From NCBI GenBank assembly GCA_021604865.1, contig BQJU01000013.1, positions 1-64,000 on the forward strand: DNA of 64,000 bases. Direction: 5' to 3'. The notes below the pieces were generated by a model, which worked only from the letters and a program-made list of their open reading frames with translations, was not told where the DNA came from and did no database searches. The stretch comes from Saprospiraceae bacterium. GTDB taxonomy: Bacteria; Bacteroidota; Bacteroidia; Chitinophagales; Saprospiraceae. This document shows, piece after piece, positions 29,512-38,511 of the stretch; positions within the stretch are counted from its first letter, which is position 1, and each line of letters starts with the position of its first letter. A program made the position numbers and the translations under genes.

Positions 29512-30798
29512 CTATTCATTTTTATAAATTACGCCTTCTTTCATCACAAAGGCAACTTCTGTCATGGTTTTAATATCTTGTAAAGGATTTCCTTTTACCG
29601 CGATAATGTCAGCAATTTTACCTGCCTCAATGGTGCCCAACTGATCCTCAACACCAAGGATTTTTGCGGGAGTTACAGTGGCTGACAGAATAGCTTCCAT
29701 AGCGGGCATTCCTGCTTCGTGCATAAAAATAAATTCGTTGGCATTGTCACCGTGATAAGATACACCCGAATCGGTACCAAAAGCAATTTTGACTCCTGCT
29801 TTATATGCCTTGGCGAAAGTTCCCTGAATCTGAGGACCAATAGCCAAAGCCTTTGGCACAATAATTTTGGGATAAAAACCTTCTTCTTTTGCCTTATCCG
29901 CCACAAACCGACCTGCTGATATAGTCGGAACATAGTAGGTTCCTTTTTGTTTCATCAATTCCATGATTTCAGGTGTCATTAACGTTCCGTGTTCTATGGT
30001 GGTGATACCGGCCAATATGGCTCGTTTCATACCTTCTTCACCATGAGCATGTGCCGCCGAATGCATACCGTAATCATTAGCTGTCGAAACAATGGCATTT
30101 AATTCTTCCTGGGTAAACTGTGGCCCCTGTCCATCTTTTGCTACACTAAGCACGCCACCAGTAGCGGTTATTTTGATGCAATTTGCGCCGTTTTTATATC
30201 GTTGCCGGACCGCTTTCCTGGCCTCTTCCGGGCTATTTATCACCCCCTCTTTAGGTCCAGGATCTTCCATCAATTCCCGCCTCACCCCATTTGTTGGATC
30301 AGCATGCCCTCCGGTAGTACCAATAGCCTTTTCCGCAGTAAAGATCCGTGGTCCTTCCACAAATCCCTGATTGATGGCATTTCGCAAAGCGATATTTACG
30401 CCACTCCCGCCTAAATCTCTTACTGTTGTGAATCCAGCCATCAAAGTGCGTTTGGCATACTGGGTTGACCTTAAAGCTACATCCGCATCATTAAGAGTAA
30501 ACCGTTCCAGGTAACGCGTTTTGCTTGACTCGCCTTCTATATGAACGTGCATATCCATCAGGCCTGGTATAACCGTTTTATCTTTTAAATCAATAAAAGT
30601 ATGTTCCGGGCTAATTTGGGTATAGCCCTTCCTTACTTCTATAATTTTATTTTCCTGGATAATGACACTCATATTTTCCTGAATTTCCTTACTCTTGCAG
30701 TCGATTAGTTTGCCACAATGCAAGTGAATTTGTTGTCCTCTTAACAAGGTTATGCCAGAGAAAAAGAGTAGCATGCTGAGGAGGTGAATTTTTCGCAT
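29512..30798 (-). CDS. Exported metal-dependent amidohydrolase (imidazolonepropionase/prolidase-like)
   Basis: The 428-residue protein has a signal peptide (1-21, ending LLRGQ). The amidohydrolase TIM-barrel ligands are visible: HVH in MDMHVHIEG, a probable carboxylated Lys in CIKITATGG, His in [10 protein letters not shown] and IEHGT, and Asp in [12 protein letters not shown]. The C-terminal [20 protein letters not shown] strand is the usual ending. Members of this branch act as Xaa-Pro dipeptidases or hydrolyse organophosphates or other amides; I cannot choose a substrate. The signal peptide places it in the periplasm. Confidence 0.92.
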   Translation of the reverse strand: MRKIHLLSMLLFFSGITLLRGQQIHLHCGKLIDCKSKEIQENMSVIIQENKIIEVRKGYTQISPEHTFIDLKDKTVIPGLMDMHVHIEGESSKTRYLERFTLNDADVALRSTQYAKRTLMAGFTTVRDLGGSGVNIALRNAINQGFVEGPRIFTAEKAIGTTGGHADPTNGVRRELMEDPGPKEGVINSPEEARKAVRQRYKNGANCIKITATGGVLSVAKDGQGPQFTQEELNAIVSTANDYGMHSAAHAHGEEGMKRAILAGITTIEHGTLMTPEIMELMKQKGTYYVPTISAGRFVADKAKEEGFYPKIIVPKALAIGPQIQGTFAKAYKAGVKIAFGTDSGVSYHGDNANEFIFMHEAGMPAMEAILSATVTPAKILGVEDQLGTIEAGKIADIIAVKGNPLQDIKTMTEVAFVMKEGVIYKNE

Positions 30799-30838
30799 CT
30801 TTGAAACAATTTGAATGGTGTTGTAATAAATACCTGTT

Positions 30839-32269
30839 TTACCGAAATTGCCGTGCCCGAAGCCGGGAGGATAATTTGCGTGAGCTAATTGCCGTTTCCA
30901 GATACAGAATCTCTGTGGCAGCTGTTAAACTATCTGGGTATAACTGCCCAAAATAAACTAGATAGCCAGCTTTAATTTCGGAATAACATCCTCGCCAAAT
31001 AGCGGTAACATTAAAATCTGCATCTCCTAACAAATTCACTCGGTTACGGGCATCATTTAAATTTAGTACCAGCGTATCTTCTACAATATAACGGATACTA
31101 TCCCCTTTTGGCAAGCGAGAACAATCATAATATAACAAATCACTATTTTTTCCTGATCGAATTAAAATATCCCTTGGCGCTGAAAGGGGAGGTTCGAATG
31201 CGGGTTCCTCTTCTTCAATGGTATCTTGCTCATATCTGGATTTTAGGTCAATTTTGGTGCTATGGTCATGGAAGCTTTTTTCATTCTCAGGTAACACACC
31301 TGGTTCTGTAGGTGTATCAATGAGGTAAGTCCGGGATTCCTTTTGCTTTTTTTCCGCCAGAACCTTCTTGGCATAATCCTGCTCATTGACATAAATTACC
31401 GGGCCATTCATCATCTGAACCCCCAACAGTGTGGCCAGAATAATCAGGCCAAACCCTACAATAGCCATTTGATTTAGGGGCAATTTTTGAAAACGCAAAA
31501 TGTCCCTGGTTTTATTACCAGTAAGTTTGGGAATAAGCCTTTCAAACCATTGACCGGTTTGAGGGATACGCAGGCGATTTTGCACTTCTTCTTTTGAGAA
31601 AAAACTGACGATTCTTCTCCGGAAATTGGATACTTCTACGCGGGAAGGCGTAGCCAATAATCGGGGTTCCAGGTCTTCATCCAAGCGGATCAATCCAAAA
31701 CCATTGCGCAAACATTGGCGCTTCAATTCTCGAAAATATTTATCTTTTAAATTTGGAAAGACATCACTGGCAAATGAAATCCATTGCTCATCGGCATAGT
31801 AGTTTTTAAACTGCTCAATGGCATAAATGTAGCGATATCTGGAAATGCTGAATTTTTTGAAAAAATATTTGTACACCAATACAAATAAGCCTATGGTTGA
31901 CAGGATCGATGCTATCGTCCAGAACCATCCAATCTCCAATAGAACATAAAACTTGTTATAATGCAGCAGCGCAAAAAGTCCTGCGGTCATCAATGCCGAT
32001 ACGGCAAAACCATCCAGAAAAAGTTTGATGCCAAGAGGCGAATAATTCAATTCCTCCCTGGAGTGATAAGACGTTGCCTCAAAAGTGGCTGAAAAAAAGG
32101 TATTGTCATCTCTGACAAAAGACAAATATCCATCAGCGATAATGCCACCCTCACCACGCATATCAATACTGGCACTGGTCTCTCCTTTACGAGGCCGGTG
32201 CCGGTAATACCCTTTTAAATACCGCAGGGTTGCCCGTTTCACATCATCTTCTGTCCAGTTATTTGCCAT
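30839..32269 (-). CDS. Membrane protein of unknown function
   Basis: The 476-residue protein has two adjacent transmembrane helices (about 90-110 and 118-140) and a third (about 268-288, [20 protein letters not shown]). The N-terminal 75 residues contain [11 protein letters not shown] followed by ATFEATS, which resembles the Asp...Glu-x-Lys core of restriction-endonuclease-like folds but with Thr in place of Lys; this is a weak resemblance. The C-terminal 150 residues are acidic and probably periplasmic, or cytoplasmic if the topology is reversed. It lies 24 bp upstream-side of folP, so it may be cotranscribed with folP. Function unknown. Confidence 0.75.
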   Translation of the reverse strand: MANNWTEDDVKRATLRYLKGYYRHRPRKGETSASIDMRGEGGIIADGYLSFVRDDNTFFSATFEATSYHSREELNYSPLGIKLFLDGFAVSALMTAGLFALLHYNKFYVLLEIGWFWTIASILSTIGLFVLVYKYFFKKFSISRYRYIYAIEQFKNYYADEQWISFASDVFPNLKDKYFRELKRQCLRNGFGLIRLDEDLEPRLLATPSRVEVSNFRRRIVSFFSKEEVQNRLRIPQTGQWFERLIPKLTGNKTRDILRFQKLPLNQMAIVGFGLIILATLLGVQMMNGPVIYVNEQDYAKKVLAEKKQKESRTYLIDTPTEPGVLPENEKSFHDHSTKIDLKSRYEQDTIEEEEPAFEPPLSAPRDILIRSGKNSDLLYYDCSRLPKGDSIRYIVEDTLVLNLNDARNRVNLLGDADFNVTAIWRGCYSEIKAGYLVYFGQLYPDSLTAATEILYLETAISSRKLSSRLRARQFR

Positions 32270-32293
32270 AAATTGTTTTTGCCGTGACGAATG

Positions 32294-33136
32294 TTATACA
32301 CTTTCCAACTCCTGCCATAACTGAATTACCTCATTGGCTTCCTTCACATCATGTGCCCGTAGAATATGGCTACCTTGTTGTAAGGCCACCATGTGTAAGG
32401 CGGTTGTGCCATTCAATGCTGCCGGAGGATTTACTTTTAATGCTTTGCAGATCATGGATTTCCGTGAAATCCCTGCTAATAAAGGTAAATCCAGGACTTT
32501 GAAAATGTGTAGCTCTTTAAGCAATCGAAAATTGTGTTTTACCGTTTTACCAAATCCAAATCCCGGGTCCAGAATGATATCCTTTACATTTAATGCTCTA
32601 AGCCTAGCAATATGTTCGATAAAAAAATCGAGAATTTCAAGACTAACATCCTCATAACTCGGCAATTCCTGCATATTTTCCGGGCGGCCCTTCATGTGCA
32701 TCAATATATAAGGTACATTCAAATCGGCTACCGTTGGGAACATTTGTTCATCCAGTTTACCGGCTGAAATATCGTTGATTATCGATGCACCTGCGTTTAC
32801 TGCTTTGCGAGCCACCTCAGCCCGAATGGTATCAATTGAAATAAATGCCTCCGGAAAACGCTGGTGGATGGCCTCAATAGCAGGAATAACGCGCAGGAGC
32901 TCTTCTTCAAGAGGGATAATGTTTGCGCCTGGCCTGGAAGACATGCCACCAATGTCGAGAATGGTGGCGCCTTCCTTCAACATTTTCTCTGCCAATTTTA
33001 ATAATGAATCTAAATTATCGATCCTACTCCCTGAAAAAAAAGAATCCGGAGTAATATTTAGTATCCCCATTACTATTGGTACGTCTAAACTCAATAAACG
33101 GCCGCGACAATTAAGGCTAAGTTGCGGATTCAGCAT
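32294..33136 (-). CDS. folP: Dihydropteroate synthase
   Basis: The 280-residue TIM-barrel protein has all DHPS signatures: MGILNITPDSFFSGS near 22-36, ILDIGGMSSRPGA near 60-72 (with Gly-Gly where many have Gly-Glu/Gly-Gly), IINDISAG, DPGFGFGKT near 193-201 and a late GISRKSMI. It joins p-aminobenzoate to the dihydropterin pyrophosphate in folate synthesis and is the sulfonamide target. It is divergent from the DUF4230-like gene across 53 bp and probably forms an operon with the downstream membrane protein. Confidence 0.96.
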   Translation of the reverse strand: MLNPQLSLNCRGRLLSLDVPIVMGILNITPDSFFSGSRIDNLDSLLKLAEKMLKEGATILDIGGMSSRPGANIIPLEEELLRVIPAIEAIHQRFPEAFISIDTIRAEVARKAVNAGASIINDISAGKLDEQMFPTVADLNVPYILMHMKGRPENMQELPSYEDVSLEILDFFIEHIARLRALNVKDIILDPGFGFGKTVKHNFRLLKELHIFKVLDLPLLAGISRKSMICKALKVNPPAALNGTTALHMVALQQGSHILRAHDVKEANEVIQLWQELESV

Positions 33137-33146
33137 TATTTATAAA

Positions 33147-33174
33147 TTTGAAAAGCCTAAAGTTATTAATTTTG
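33147..33174 (+). promoter_or_regulatory. Probable promoter of the DUF4230-like gene
   Basis: TTTG at 33147-33150 and TAATTTTG at 33167-33174 are separated by 16 bp, a little shorter than the usual 19. The start codon is 15 bp after the -7 element, leaving a very short leader. Confidence 0.45.
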
Positions 33175-33189
33175 TGAAAAATTTGAGTT

Positions 33190-34386
33190 ATGGCAGATAT
33201 CAATCCCTCCTCCAATTCAGCGGTTAAGGTAGGCAGAATGTTGATCTTCGTTTTGGCGGCGTGTTTGGCGGGCATCGTGATATACCGTTATTATAGTGGT
33301 CAAACGGGTGATTATACGATTGTCCCAAAAGAGATGCAAATTAATTATATTCCTGCGGATTTTGATGCTAATATTGACCCGGAGGATGCCCTGGTGATAT
33401 TATCGAACCCACATCGGTATAAAAATGATTTTAATAAACTGATTTACAATCTGAATATCTCCCTACTACGACATGTTGGCAAACGCATGGGCCTTAATCA
33501 GGAACAAATGGCTTTAGCTGAAAAGGAATACGAAAAACAGCACCCCTATCTACGTAGTTTATACTTCAATGAATTTGTTGCCATGAAAGATACGACCTCC
33601 ACTTTGTATCAAACCTGGTATGATAATGAATCGACTAATGCCGTGGAAATACTTAATGAAGTAGCATCAAAATATACCTGTTTTCTGGTTAATCAAATCA
33701 TTACCACCATCCTTCCCACTGAAGGGGGAAAACTCTTTGGAAAGGGCAATAAAGTGGATACACCTTGTGGAATTGCCCTTACTGAGGCACTCCGCCCTAC
33801 GTTAAAAAAATGGGAGGAAAGAGCCGCTATTGATGATTTTAGCCGTTCAAAAGGGCTTTTACAGGAAAAAGTCGAAAGGGTCATTGCCGAACTTGCGACG
33901 ATGGAGATTCGGGATAAAAAGGGGGTCAATAAACAGATGCAAACTAAAATCTGGGGTTTTTCAGTGTCCTCCTCTGATATAGAGATCACGGCCATCAGTG
34001 TTTTAAAAGTAGGATTCCGACTCCATGATTATTTTGATATCAGCCTAAGTTCCAAAAGTGGCGTGGTTACGATCACCTTACCTGAACCGGTAATTCTTTC
34101 TCATGAGGTTTACCCCAAAATTGATAAACTGGACATAGGCTGGATGAGGGAAGTAAAAAATATCAACCTCAATCAGAGTTTTAACCTACTCCGTGAAGAA
34201 TTTCGGCGAGAAGCTTATGCTGATGATGTCATGGATAAATCCAAGACTCAGGCGGTTGAACTAATGAATACAATATTCACGCCGCTATTGAGTTCAATGG
34301 ATAAACGTTATAAACTGAAAGTAAGATTTAAGGCTCCAGAAAAAGATATCGAAGAAATTGAGGATGAGTCAAGGCCGCTTGATTAA
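33190..34386 (+). CDS. Membrane-anchored DUF4230-like protein
   Basis: The 398-residue protein has one N-terminal transmembrane helix (about 16-36) and then a long soluble region. The segment ITAISVLKVGFRLHDYFDI followed by VVTITLPEPVILSHEVYPKIDKL resembles the DUF4230 pattern (a beta domain with LPEPEIL). The C-terminus is acidic (DIEEIEDESRPLD). No catalytic motif is visible. It stands alone between folP (divergent) and a response regulator 120 bp downstream. Family assignment is moderate; function unknown. Confidence 0.75.
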   Translation: MADINPSSNSAVKVGRMLIFVLAACLAGIVIYRYYSGQTGDYTIVPKEMQINYIPADFDANIDPEDALVILSNPHRYKNDFNKLIYNLNISLLRHVGKRMGLNQEQMALAEKEYEKQHPYLRSLYFNEFVAMKDTTSTLYQTWYDNESTNAVEILNEVASKYTCFLVNQIITTILPTEGGKLFGKGNKVDTPCGIALTEALRPTLKKWEERAAIDDFSRSKGLLQEKVERVIAELATMEIRDKKGVNKQMQTKIWGFSVSSSDIEITAISVLKVGFRLHDYFDISLSSKSGVVTITLPEPVILSHEVYPKIDKLDIGWMREVKNINLNQSFNLLREEFRREAYADDVMDKSKTQAVELMNTIFTPLLSSMDKRYKLKVRFKAPEKDIEEIEDESRPLD

Positions 34387-34457
34387 GTGTTTGTTTGAAA
34401 GCGGGTAAATGTCATTAAACGGTTAAAAGTAATAAGCTTATCTAAACTAAGTCTAAA

Positions 34458-34465
34458 TAAATTTG
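34458..34465 (+). promoter_or_regulatory. -7 promoter element of the response regulator gene
   Basis: TAAATTTG is an exact TAnnTTTG match 41 bp before the ATG at 34507. No clear -33 element. Confidence 0.45.
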
Positions 34466-34506
34466 CTTGAATGCCGCTTTGTCGCTATTTTCGCTAAAAT
34501 CAGGAA

Positions 34507-35157
34507 ATGTCAAATATGCAAATCACTCCTATTATACTTGCGGATGCACAATATCTAACCCGGTTGGGTTTACGGCACCTTTTGTCGCAAAGAGAGGAAT
34601 TTAGTGTCGTTGCGGAGGCCAGTGATGAGGAGGAACTCATTGAATATCTGGCTGAAAACCCTAAAAGCATTGTTATTCTCGACTATAATCAACCGGGCAG
34701 TTTTAGTTACGAAACCGTCCTGCAGGTTCGCACCAAATCACCTGGCACCTACATTTTGATTATTAGTTCGGATAATGACAAGAGTAACATCTATCAGGTT
34801 CTGGAACACGGCGTCAATAGTTTTTTAACCAAAGCTTGTGACGAGGAAGAAATATTTGATGCCGTAGCTGCAACTGCTAAAGGTGAACGTTTTTTTTGCA
34901 GCAAGGTCCTGGATATCATCATGGAACGCTCTTTTGGCAAACCTGGTGAAGCTTGCAGTCCAACCCCCTTGACTCCCAGAGAAATTGAGATCGTTCGCCT
35001 GACAGCCAAAGGGTTAATTGCCAAAGAAATTGCTGACGTGCTAAATTTGAGCCCACATACGATTTATACACATCGGAAAAATATTATGAAAAAACTGAAG
35101 ATTAACTCCTCTTCAGAATTGGTGCTTTATGCTGTAAATAATGGCATGGTCGAGTGA
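34507..35157 (+). CDS. LuxR/NarL-family response regulator
   Basis: The 216-residue protein has a receiver domain (1-125) and a LuxR-type helix-turn-helix (about 150-212: LTPREIEIVRLTAKGLIAKEIAD, then LSPHTIYTHRKNIMKKL). The phosphoacceptor is Asp59 in VILDYN, and Lys109 in FLTKA is conserved. The acidic pocket is reduced: ILADAQ at 10-15 has one Asp where most receivers have two, so Mg2+ binding and phosphorylation may be altered. No histidine kinase is encoded near it. It may control the LysM gene downstream, but this is only positional. Confidence 0.92.
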   Translation: MSNMQITPIILADAQYLTRLGLRHLLSQREEFSVVAEASDEEELIEYLAENPKSIVILDYNQPGSFSYETVLQVRTKSPGTYILIISSDNDKSNIYQVLEHGVNSFLTKACDEEEIFDAVAATAKGERFFCSKVLDIIMERSFGKPGEACSPTPLTPREIEIVRLTAKGLIAKEIADVLNLSPHTIYTHRKNIMKKLKINSSSELVLYAVNNGMVE

Positions 35158-35211
35158 CCTCGTTTTAAATTCGTGCAATAGTTAACAATCTTTAACCGGT
35201 TTTATCCGTTT

Positions 35212-35219
35212 TATATTTG
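35212..35219 (+). promoter_or_regulatory. -7 promoter element of the LysM protein gene
   Basis: TATATTTG matches TAnnTTTG. The ATG is at 35349, so the transcript would have a leader of about 120 nt that is A/T rich and has no clear structure I can name. Confidence 0.5.
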
Positions 35220-35348
35220 CTTTTTTTTAATAAACTTGCGCAAATCTTTGATTTCATTTACCTTACAGCTAATTATTGAGCATTTAATATTCAAATTTTG
35301 TTAAACCCCCATTTTTTTAACTTATCGGTTATAACAAAAAATAACACT

Positions 35349-37205
35349 ATGAAGACCAAATTTTTGATTCAGGTAATTTGCTTAATCTTAATTCCTGCCA
35401 GCATGCAGGCCAGCAAATTGTATATCCTGTACGATGTAAAGTGCATGGATAAACTGGACTATAATTATTCCCAAAGTAATGACGATTATGTGGTATATCA
35501 TGTAAATGTCAGTGCCGGTGAAAAAGTCATTCTAGAAGTAGGAAGAGAAAGCAAAAAGGCAGAATCTAACCTGCCAACACCATTTATCGGTTGTTTTAAT
35601 GGTACTTTTGATCTGCGTCTGGTAGATAGGGTCAACAAACGAATTGATGAAGTATTCATGGTTTATCCACGCGGTAATAAATACTACATTTCGCCTATTA
35701 CTTTTGCCGGATATTACAAATTCAACGACCAGGAAATCACTTATTTATCTCCTAAGTACAAGTTTCAATTTGACCGCAAACACGGAGCAATTGGTGAGGA
35801 CATTTCTTACAATAATAAAAAAAGCAAGGTGTATTTTGAAGGGCAATTGGAAAATGAATGTAATGGAACCCTTCTTTTTCGCCAGTTTTCTTCCACCAGT
35901 AGTATGGCCCACATTGACCTGATGTTGGTACCTGAAATTGGTGTTATTGAAGAACGTAGCGGTGCCAACCTCGAAGCGGCACAAAACAATACGTTGAAAC
36001 TGAATGATGTGAATGGAAAATCTTACGAAAGGTACCTTCGAGCAATCTGCGGCAAGGCCAACCCAAGTGGAGAATCCCTTGCTGCCGTTAGAGAAAACAT
36101 ACCTCAGGAATCTGATGTAACGCCCGTTTATCCAACGCCCAACCAACCAAATCTGGTGGTTAAAGACGGATCTGCCCGGCCGACTAATTACGATGAGCAA
36201 CCTCCCGTAGCTAAGGCATCCTTCCATTCCGTTAAAAAAGGAGAAACCCTTTATGCTATTTCTCGCAAATACGATGTGACCGTAAGTCAAATCAAAGAAT
36301 GGAATAATAAAGGCAACAACACCATTCGAGTGGGCGAAAGTTTAAGGGTAAATGCCGGAGCAGATAATACTACAACAGCTCAGGCAAACCTGACCAGTAA
36401 GGGAGCTATCCAAACAACAAGTACAGCCATTAGCCGGCCACAACCAAGCAATATTTCTATTGCTACCACAAATGAATATCACACTGTTAGATCAGGAGAA
36501 ACCGTTCCCTCTATTGCGCTGAAATATGGCTATACAGAGGCTCGCTTTCGGGAAATCAACAACCTAAGCAAAAATGAATTCATCAAAATTGGCCAACAGT
36601 TGAAGGTTTCTGATTGTAACTGTCCGGCTGCAACAGCTAAACCTTTCAATAGTGGTGCATCGGTATATAATCCAATAAGTCCTGCATTTCATGAGGATCT
36701 AACACCAAGGACAGTGGAACCGATGCCATATTCTCAACCTTCTTCCCGGATTGGGTATGACAATACGATAGCAACGCCCTCTGCCTACAGCAATACCCAA
36801 AGCAGAATTTACACCAGTGCGCAACCAGAAAACACAACAAGTAAAGGTGGTATCCAATATTACGATACCCCTGTACCTCAGCCTAGTGCACCGTCCAATG
36901 CCAATTATTACCAAAGTGCCAATACATCCTATCCGGCAACTAACGTCAATTCGGGCTACCCTACTACCAACAATTTGCCCGACTTTGATGAGCCCGTAAG
37001 GCCACAGAGTTTCGAAACAATAAACACTTCTTTCAAGAGTCCTAATGCAGCAAACGGAAAAAGAACCCAGCATCAGGTTCAGGAAGGAGAGACTCTTTAT
37101 TCAATTGCAAGAAAATATGGTGTTTCGGTAGAATACCTCAGAAGTATCAATAACCTCGAGCGTAATGAAGTGATCATTCCGTACCAACGGGTTTTTATTA
37201 ATTAA
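35349..37205 (+). CDS. Exported protein with three LysM domains
   Basis: I start at ATG 35349, giving a signal peptide MKTKFLIQVICLILIPASMQA; the frame is open 51 bp upstream without a sensible start. The 618-residue protein has an N-terminal beta-rich domain of unknown type (about 22-235), then LysM1 (about 289-333, VKKGETLYAISRKYDV), LysM2 (376-419, VRSGETVPSIALKYG), a low-complexity Ser/Thr/Pro/Asn/Tyr-rich linker (430-570), and LysM3 at the very C-terminus (574-618, VQEGETLYSIARKYGV). It probably binds peptidoglycan in the periplasm. No hydrolase domain is visible. A strong terminator follows 31 bp after the stop. Confidence 0.88.
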   Translation: MKTKFLIQVICLILIPASMQASKLYILYDVKCMDKLDYNYSQSNDDYVVYHVNVSAGEKVILEVGRESKKAESNLPTPFIGCFNGTFDLRLVDRVNKRIDEVFMVYPRGNKYYISPITFAGYYKFNDQEITYLSPKYKFQFDRKHGAIGEDISYNNKKSKVYFEGQLENECNGTLLFRQFSSTSSMAHIDLMLVPEIGVIEERSGANLEAAQNNTLKLNDVNGKSYERYLRAICGKANPSGESLAAVRENIPQESDVTPVYPTPNQPNLVVKDGSARPTNYDEQPPVAKASFHSVKKGETLYAISRKYDVTVSQIKEWNNKGNNTIRVGESLRVNAGADNTTTAQANLTSKGAIQTTSTAISRPQPSNISIATTNEYHTVRSGETVPSIALKYGYTEARFREINNLSKNEFIKIGQQLKVSDCNCPAATAKPFNSGASVYNPISPAFHEDLTPRTVEPMPYSQPSSRIGYDNTIATPSAYSNTQSRIYTSAQPENTTSKGGIQYYDTPVPQPSAPSNANYYQSANTSYPATNVNSGYPTTNNLPDFDEPVRPQSFETINTSFKSPNAANGKRTQHQVQEGETLYSIARKYGVSVEYLRSINNLERNEVIIPYQRVFIN

Positions 37206-37236
37206 CATACCTGTTTTCAAGGGTTTAAATGATAAT

Positions 37237-37273
37237 CAAAGAAAAAGGCCGGAAGTTCCGGCCTTTTTCTTTG
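37237..37273. terminator. Strong rho-independent terminator
   Basis: CAAAGAAAAAGGCCGG and CCGGCCTTTTTCTTTG form a perfect 16-bp stem around a 5-nt loop, with A and T tracts on both sides, so it can work in both directions. It follows the LysM gene. Its right edge supplies the TTTG of the next promoter. Confidence 0.9.
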
Positions 37274-37300
37274 GCAATTGGTTTAGCCTTGTTAATTTTG
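37270..37300 (+). promoter_or_regulatory. Consensus Bacteroidota promoter for the leader ORF and CNNM gene
   Basis: TTTG at 37270-37273 and TAATTTTG at 37293-37300 have exactly 19 bp between them, the consensus spacing. The transcription start would be near 37306, just before the Shine-Dalgarno at 37310. Confidence 0.75.
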
Positions 37301-37323
37301 AACATTTTTAAGGAGGGCCCGTT

Positions 37324-37401
37324 ATGAGAATCAATGGTTTGAGTTTCACCGTCCTTAAAATGGGGCTTTCAAAAATGCTCTTAATACCAAAGAAAAAATA
37401 A
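37324..37401 (+). CDS. 25-codon leader ORF upstream of the CNNM/CBS gene
   Basis: ATG 37324 opens a 25-codon frame (begins MRINGLSFTVLK, ends LLIPKKK) closing at TAA 37399-37401, 3 bp before the next ATG. It has a full Shine-Dalgarno, AAGGAGG at 37310-37316, 7 bp before the ATG, rare in this window, and a consensus promoter just upstream. The peptide is basic and hydrophobic and matches nothing I know. It may be a regulatory leader peptide that couples translation to the cation transporter gene, or a small protein in its own right. The physical signals are clear; the function is inferred. Confidence 0.5.
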   Translation: MRINGLSFTVLKMGLSKMLLIPKKK

Positions 37402-37404
37402 TTC

Positions 37405-38508
37405 ATGGGATTACTCCTGGTTTTCGCATCTATTTCTATTATTTTCTCCTTTCTATGTTCGATTTGGGAAGCTGCATTACTCAGCATCACTCATTCTTTT
37501 GTGGAGCAAAAACGCAAAGAAGGTGGCAAAACTGGTAAATTACTCAAGCGATTTAAGGAAAACATAGACCAGCCGCTTTCTGCCATACTCACGCTTAACA
37601 CCATTGCCCATACCGCTGGAGCAATTGGAGTGGGTGCTATGGCAGGCCAGGCATTTGGGGCTGGGAACATCCATTTTTTAGGGTATGAGCTGCCCTTTTC
37701 AGCCGAAGCAATGATCGGTACATTAATGACCCTTGCCATCCTAATTCTATCTGAAATCATCCCCAAAACGCTGGGTGCCAATTATTGGCGAATGCTTGCT
37801 CCCTTTACCGTCAAATCCCTGGAAGTAATCATTTGGATTTTGTGGCCTTTGGTTTGGTTGAGTCAAATCATTACCAAAAGGCTGAAAAAGGAAAAAGGAA
37901 GAAGTATATTCAGCAGGGCTGACTTTACCGCTATGGCTGAAATTGGTGAAAAAGAGGGCATCTTTCAGCAAAATGAATCCAGAATCATCCAGAACCTTTT
38001 GAGGTTTCACACCATTGATGCCCAGAGCATTATGACACCGCGCACCGTAATTCAGGCCGCCGATCTAGAAACTAAAATTGAAGATTTTTTTCACGCCAAC
38101 AAACTAATGCGCTTTTCACGGATACCAGTATATAAAGACAATAAAGACAACATTGAAGGTTTTGTGCTCAAAGATGAAATTCTCGCCAGCATCATCAATG
38201 GCAATGGTGATGCTCCCTTAAAACAAATCAAAAGGGATATCATGATCATCGGCCAGAAATTTCCTCTTCCTGAGCTATTTGACAAAATGCTGGAAAAAAG
38301 AGAACAAATTGCTATGGTTGTAGACGATTTTGGAGGCCTTGCCGGAATTGTGACCATGGAAGATGTCATTGAAACACTGCTTGGTATGGAGATTGTGGAT
38401 GAATTGGATGGTACCGAGGATATGCAGTTGCTTGCACGTGAAAATTGGGAAAAAAGAGCACAACAACTAGGCCTGTTTACACAACCTTCCGATGGGGAAG
38501 ATGAGTAA
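37405..38508 (+). CDS. CNNM/CorC-like transporter (DUF21 and CBS domains)
   Basis: The 367-residue protein has a DUF21/CNNM transmembrane domain (about 1-165, four helices, with SIWEAALLSITHSFV, and LILSEIIPKTLGANYW, the conserved ExxPK region) followed by a CBS pair (about 195-330) with MTPRTVIQA, SRIPVYKDNKDNIEGFVLKDE and MVVDDFGGLAGIVTMEDVIE. It lacks the usual CorC/HlyC C-terminal domain. Family members transport or sense Mg2+ and other divalent cations (Mg efflux in several bacteria). It follows a leader ORF by 3 bp. Confidence 0.9.
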   Translation: MGLLLVFASISIIFSFLCSIWEAALLSITHSFVEQKRKEGGKTGKLLKRFKENIDQPLSAILTLNTIAHTAGAIGVGAMAGQAFGAGNIHFLGYELPFSAEAMIGTLMTLAILILSEIIPKTLGANYWRMLAPFTVKSLEVIIWILWPLVWLSQIITKRLKKEKGRSIFSRADFTAMAEIGEKEGIFQQNESRIIQNLLRFHTIDAQSIMTPRTVIQAADLETKIEDFFHANKLMRFSRIPVYKDNKDNIEGFVLKDEILASIINGNGDAPLKQIKRDIMIIGQKFPLPELFDKMLEKREQIAMVVDDFGGLAGIVTMEDVIETLLGMEIVDELDGTEDMQLLARENWEKRAQQLGLFTQPSDGEDE

Positions 38509-38511
38509 AAT

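Noticed and set aside
31180-31210. tRNA-like T-loop (GGTTCGAAT)
   Set aside because: It lies within the coding frame of the membrane protein and has no acceptor or anticodon arms around it.
32284-33227. Plus-strand frames across folP
   Set aside because: Antisense shadows; folP on the minus strand explains the region with all family motifs.
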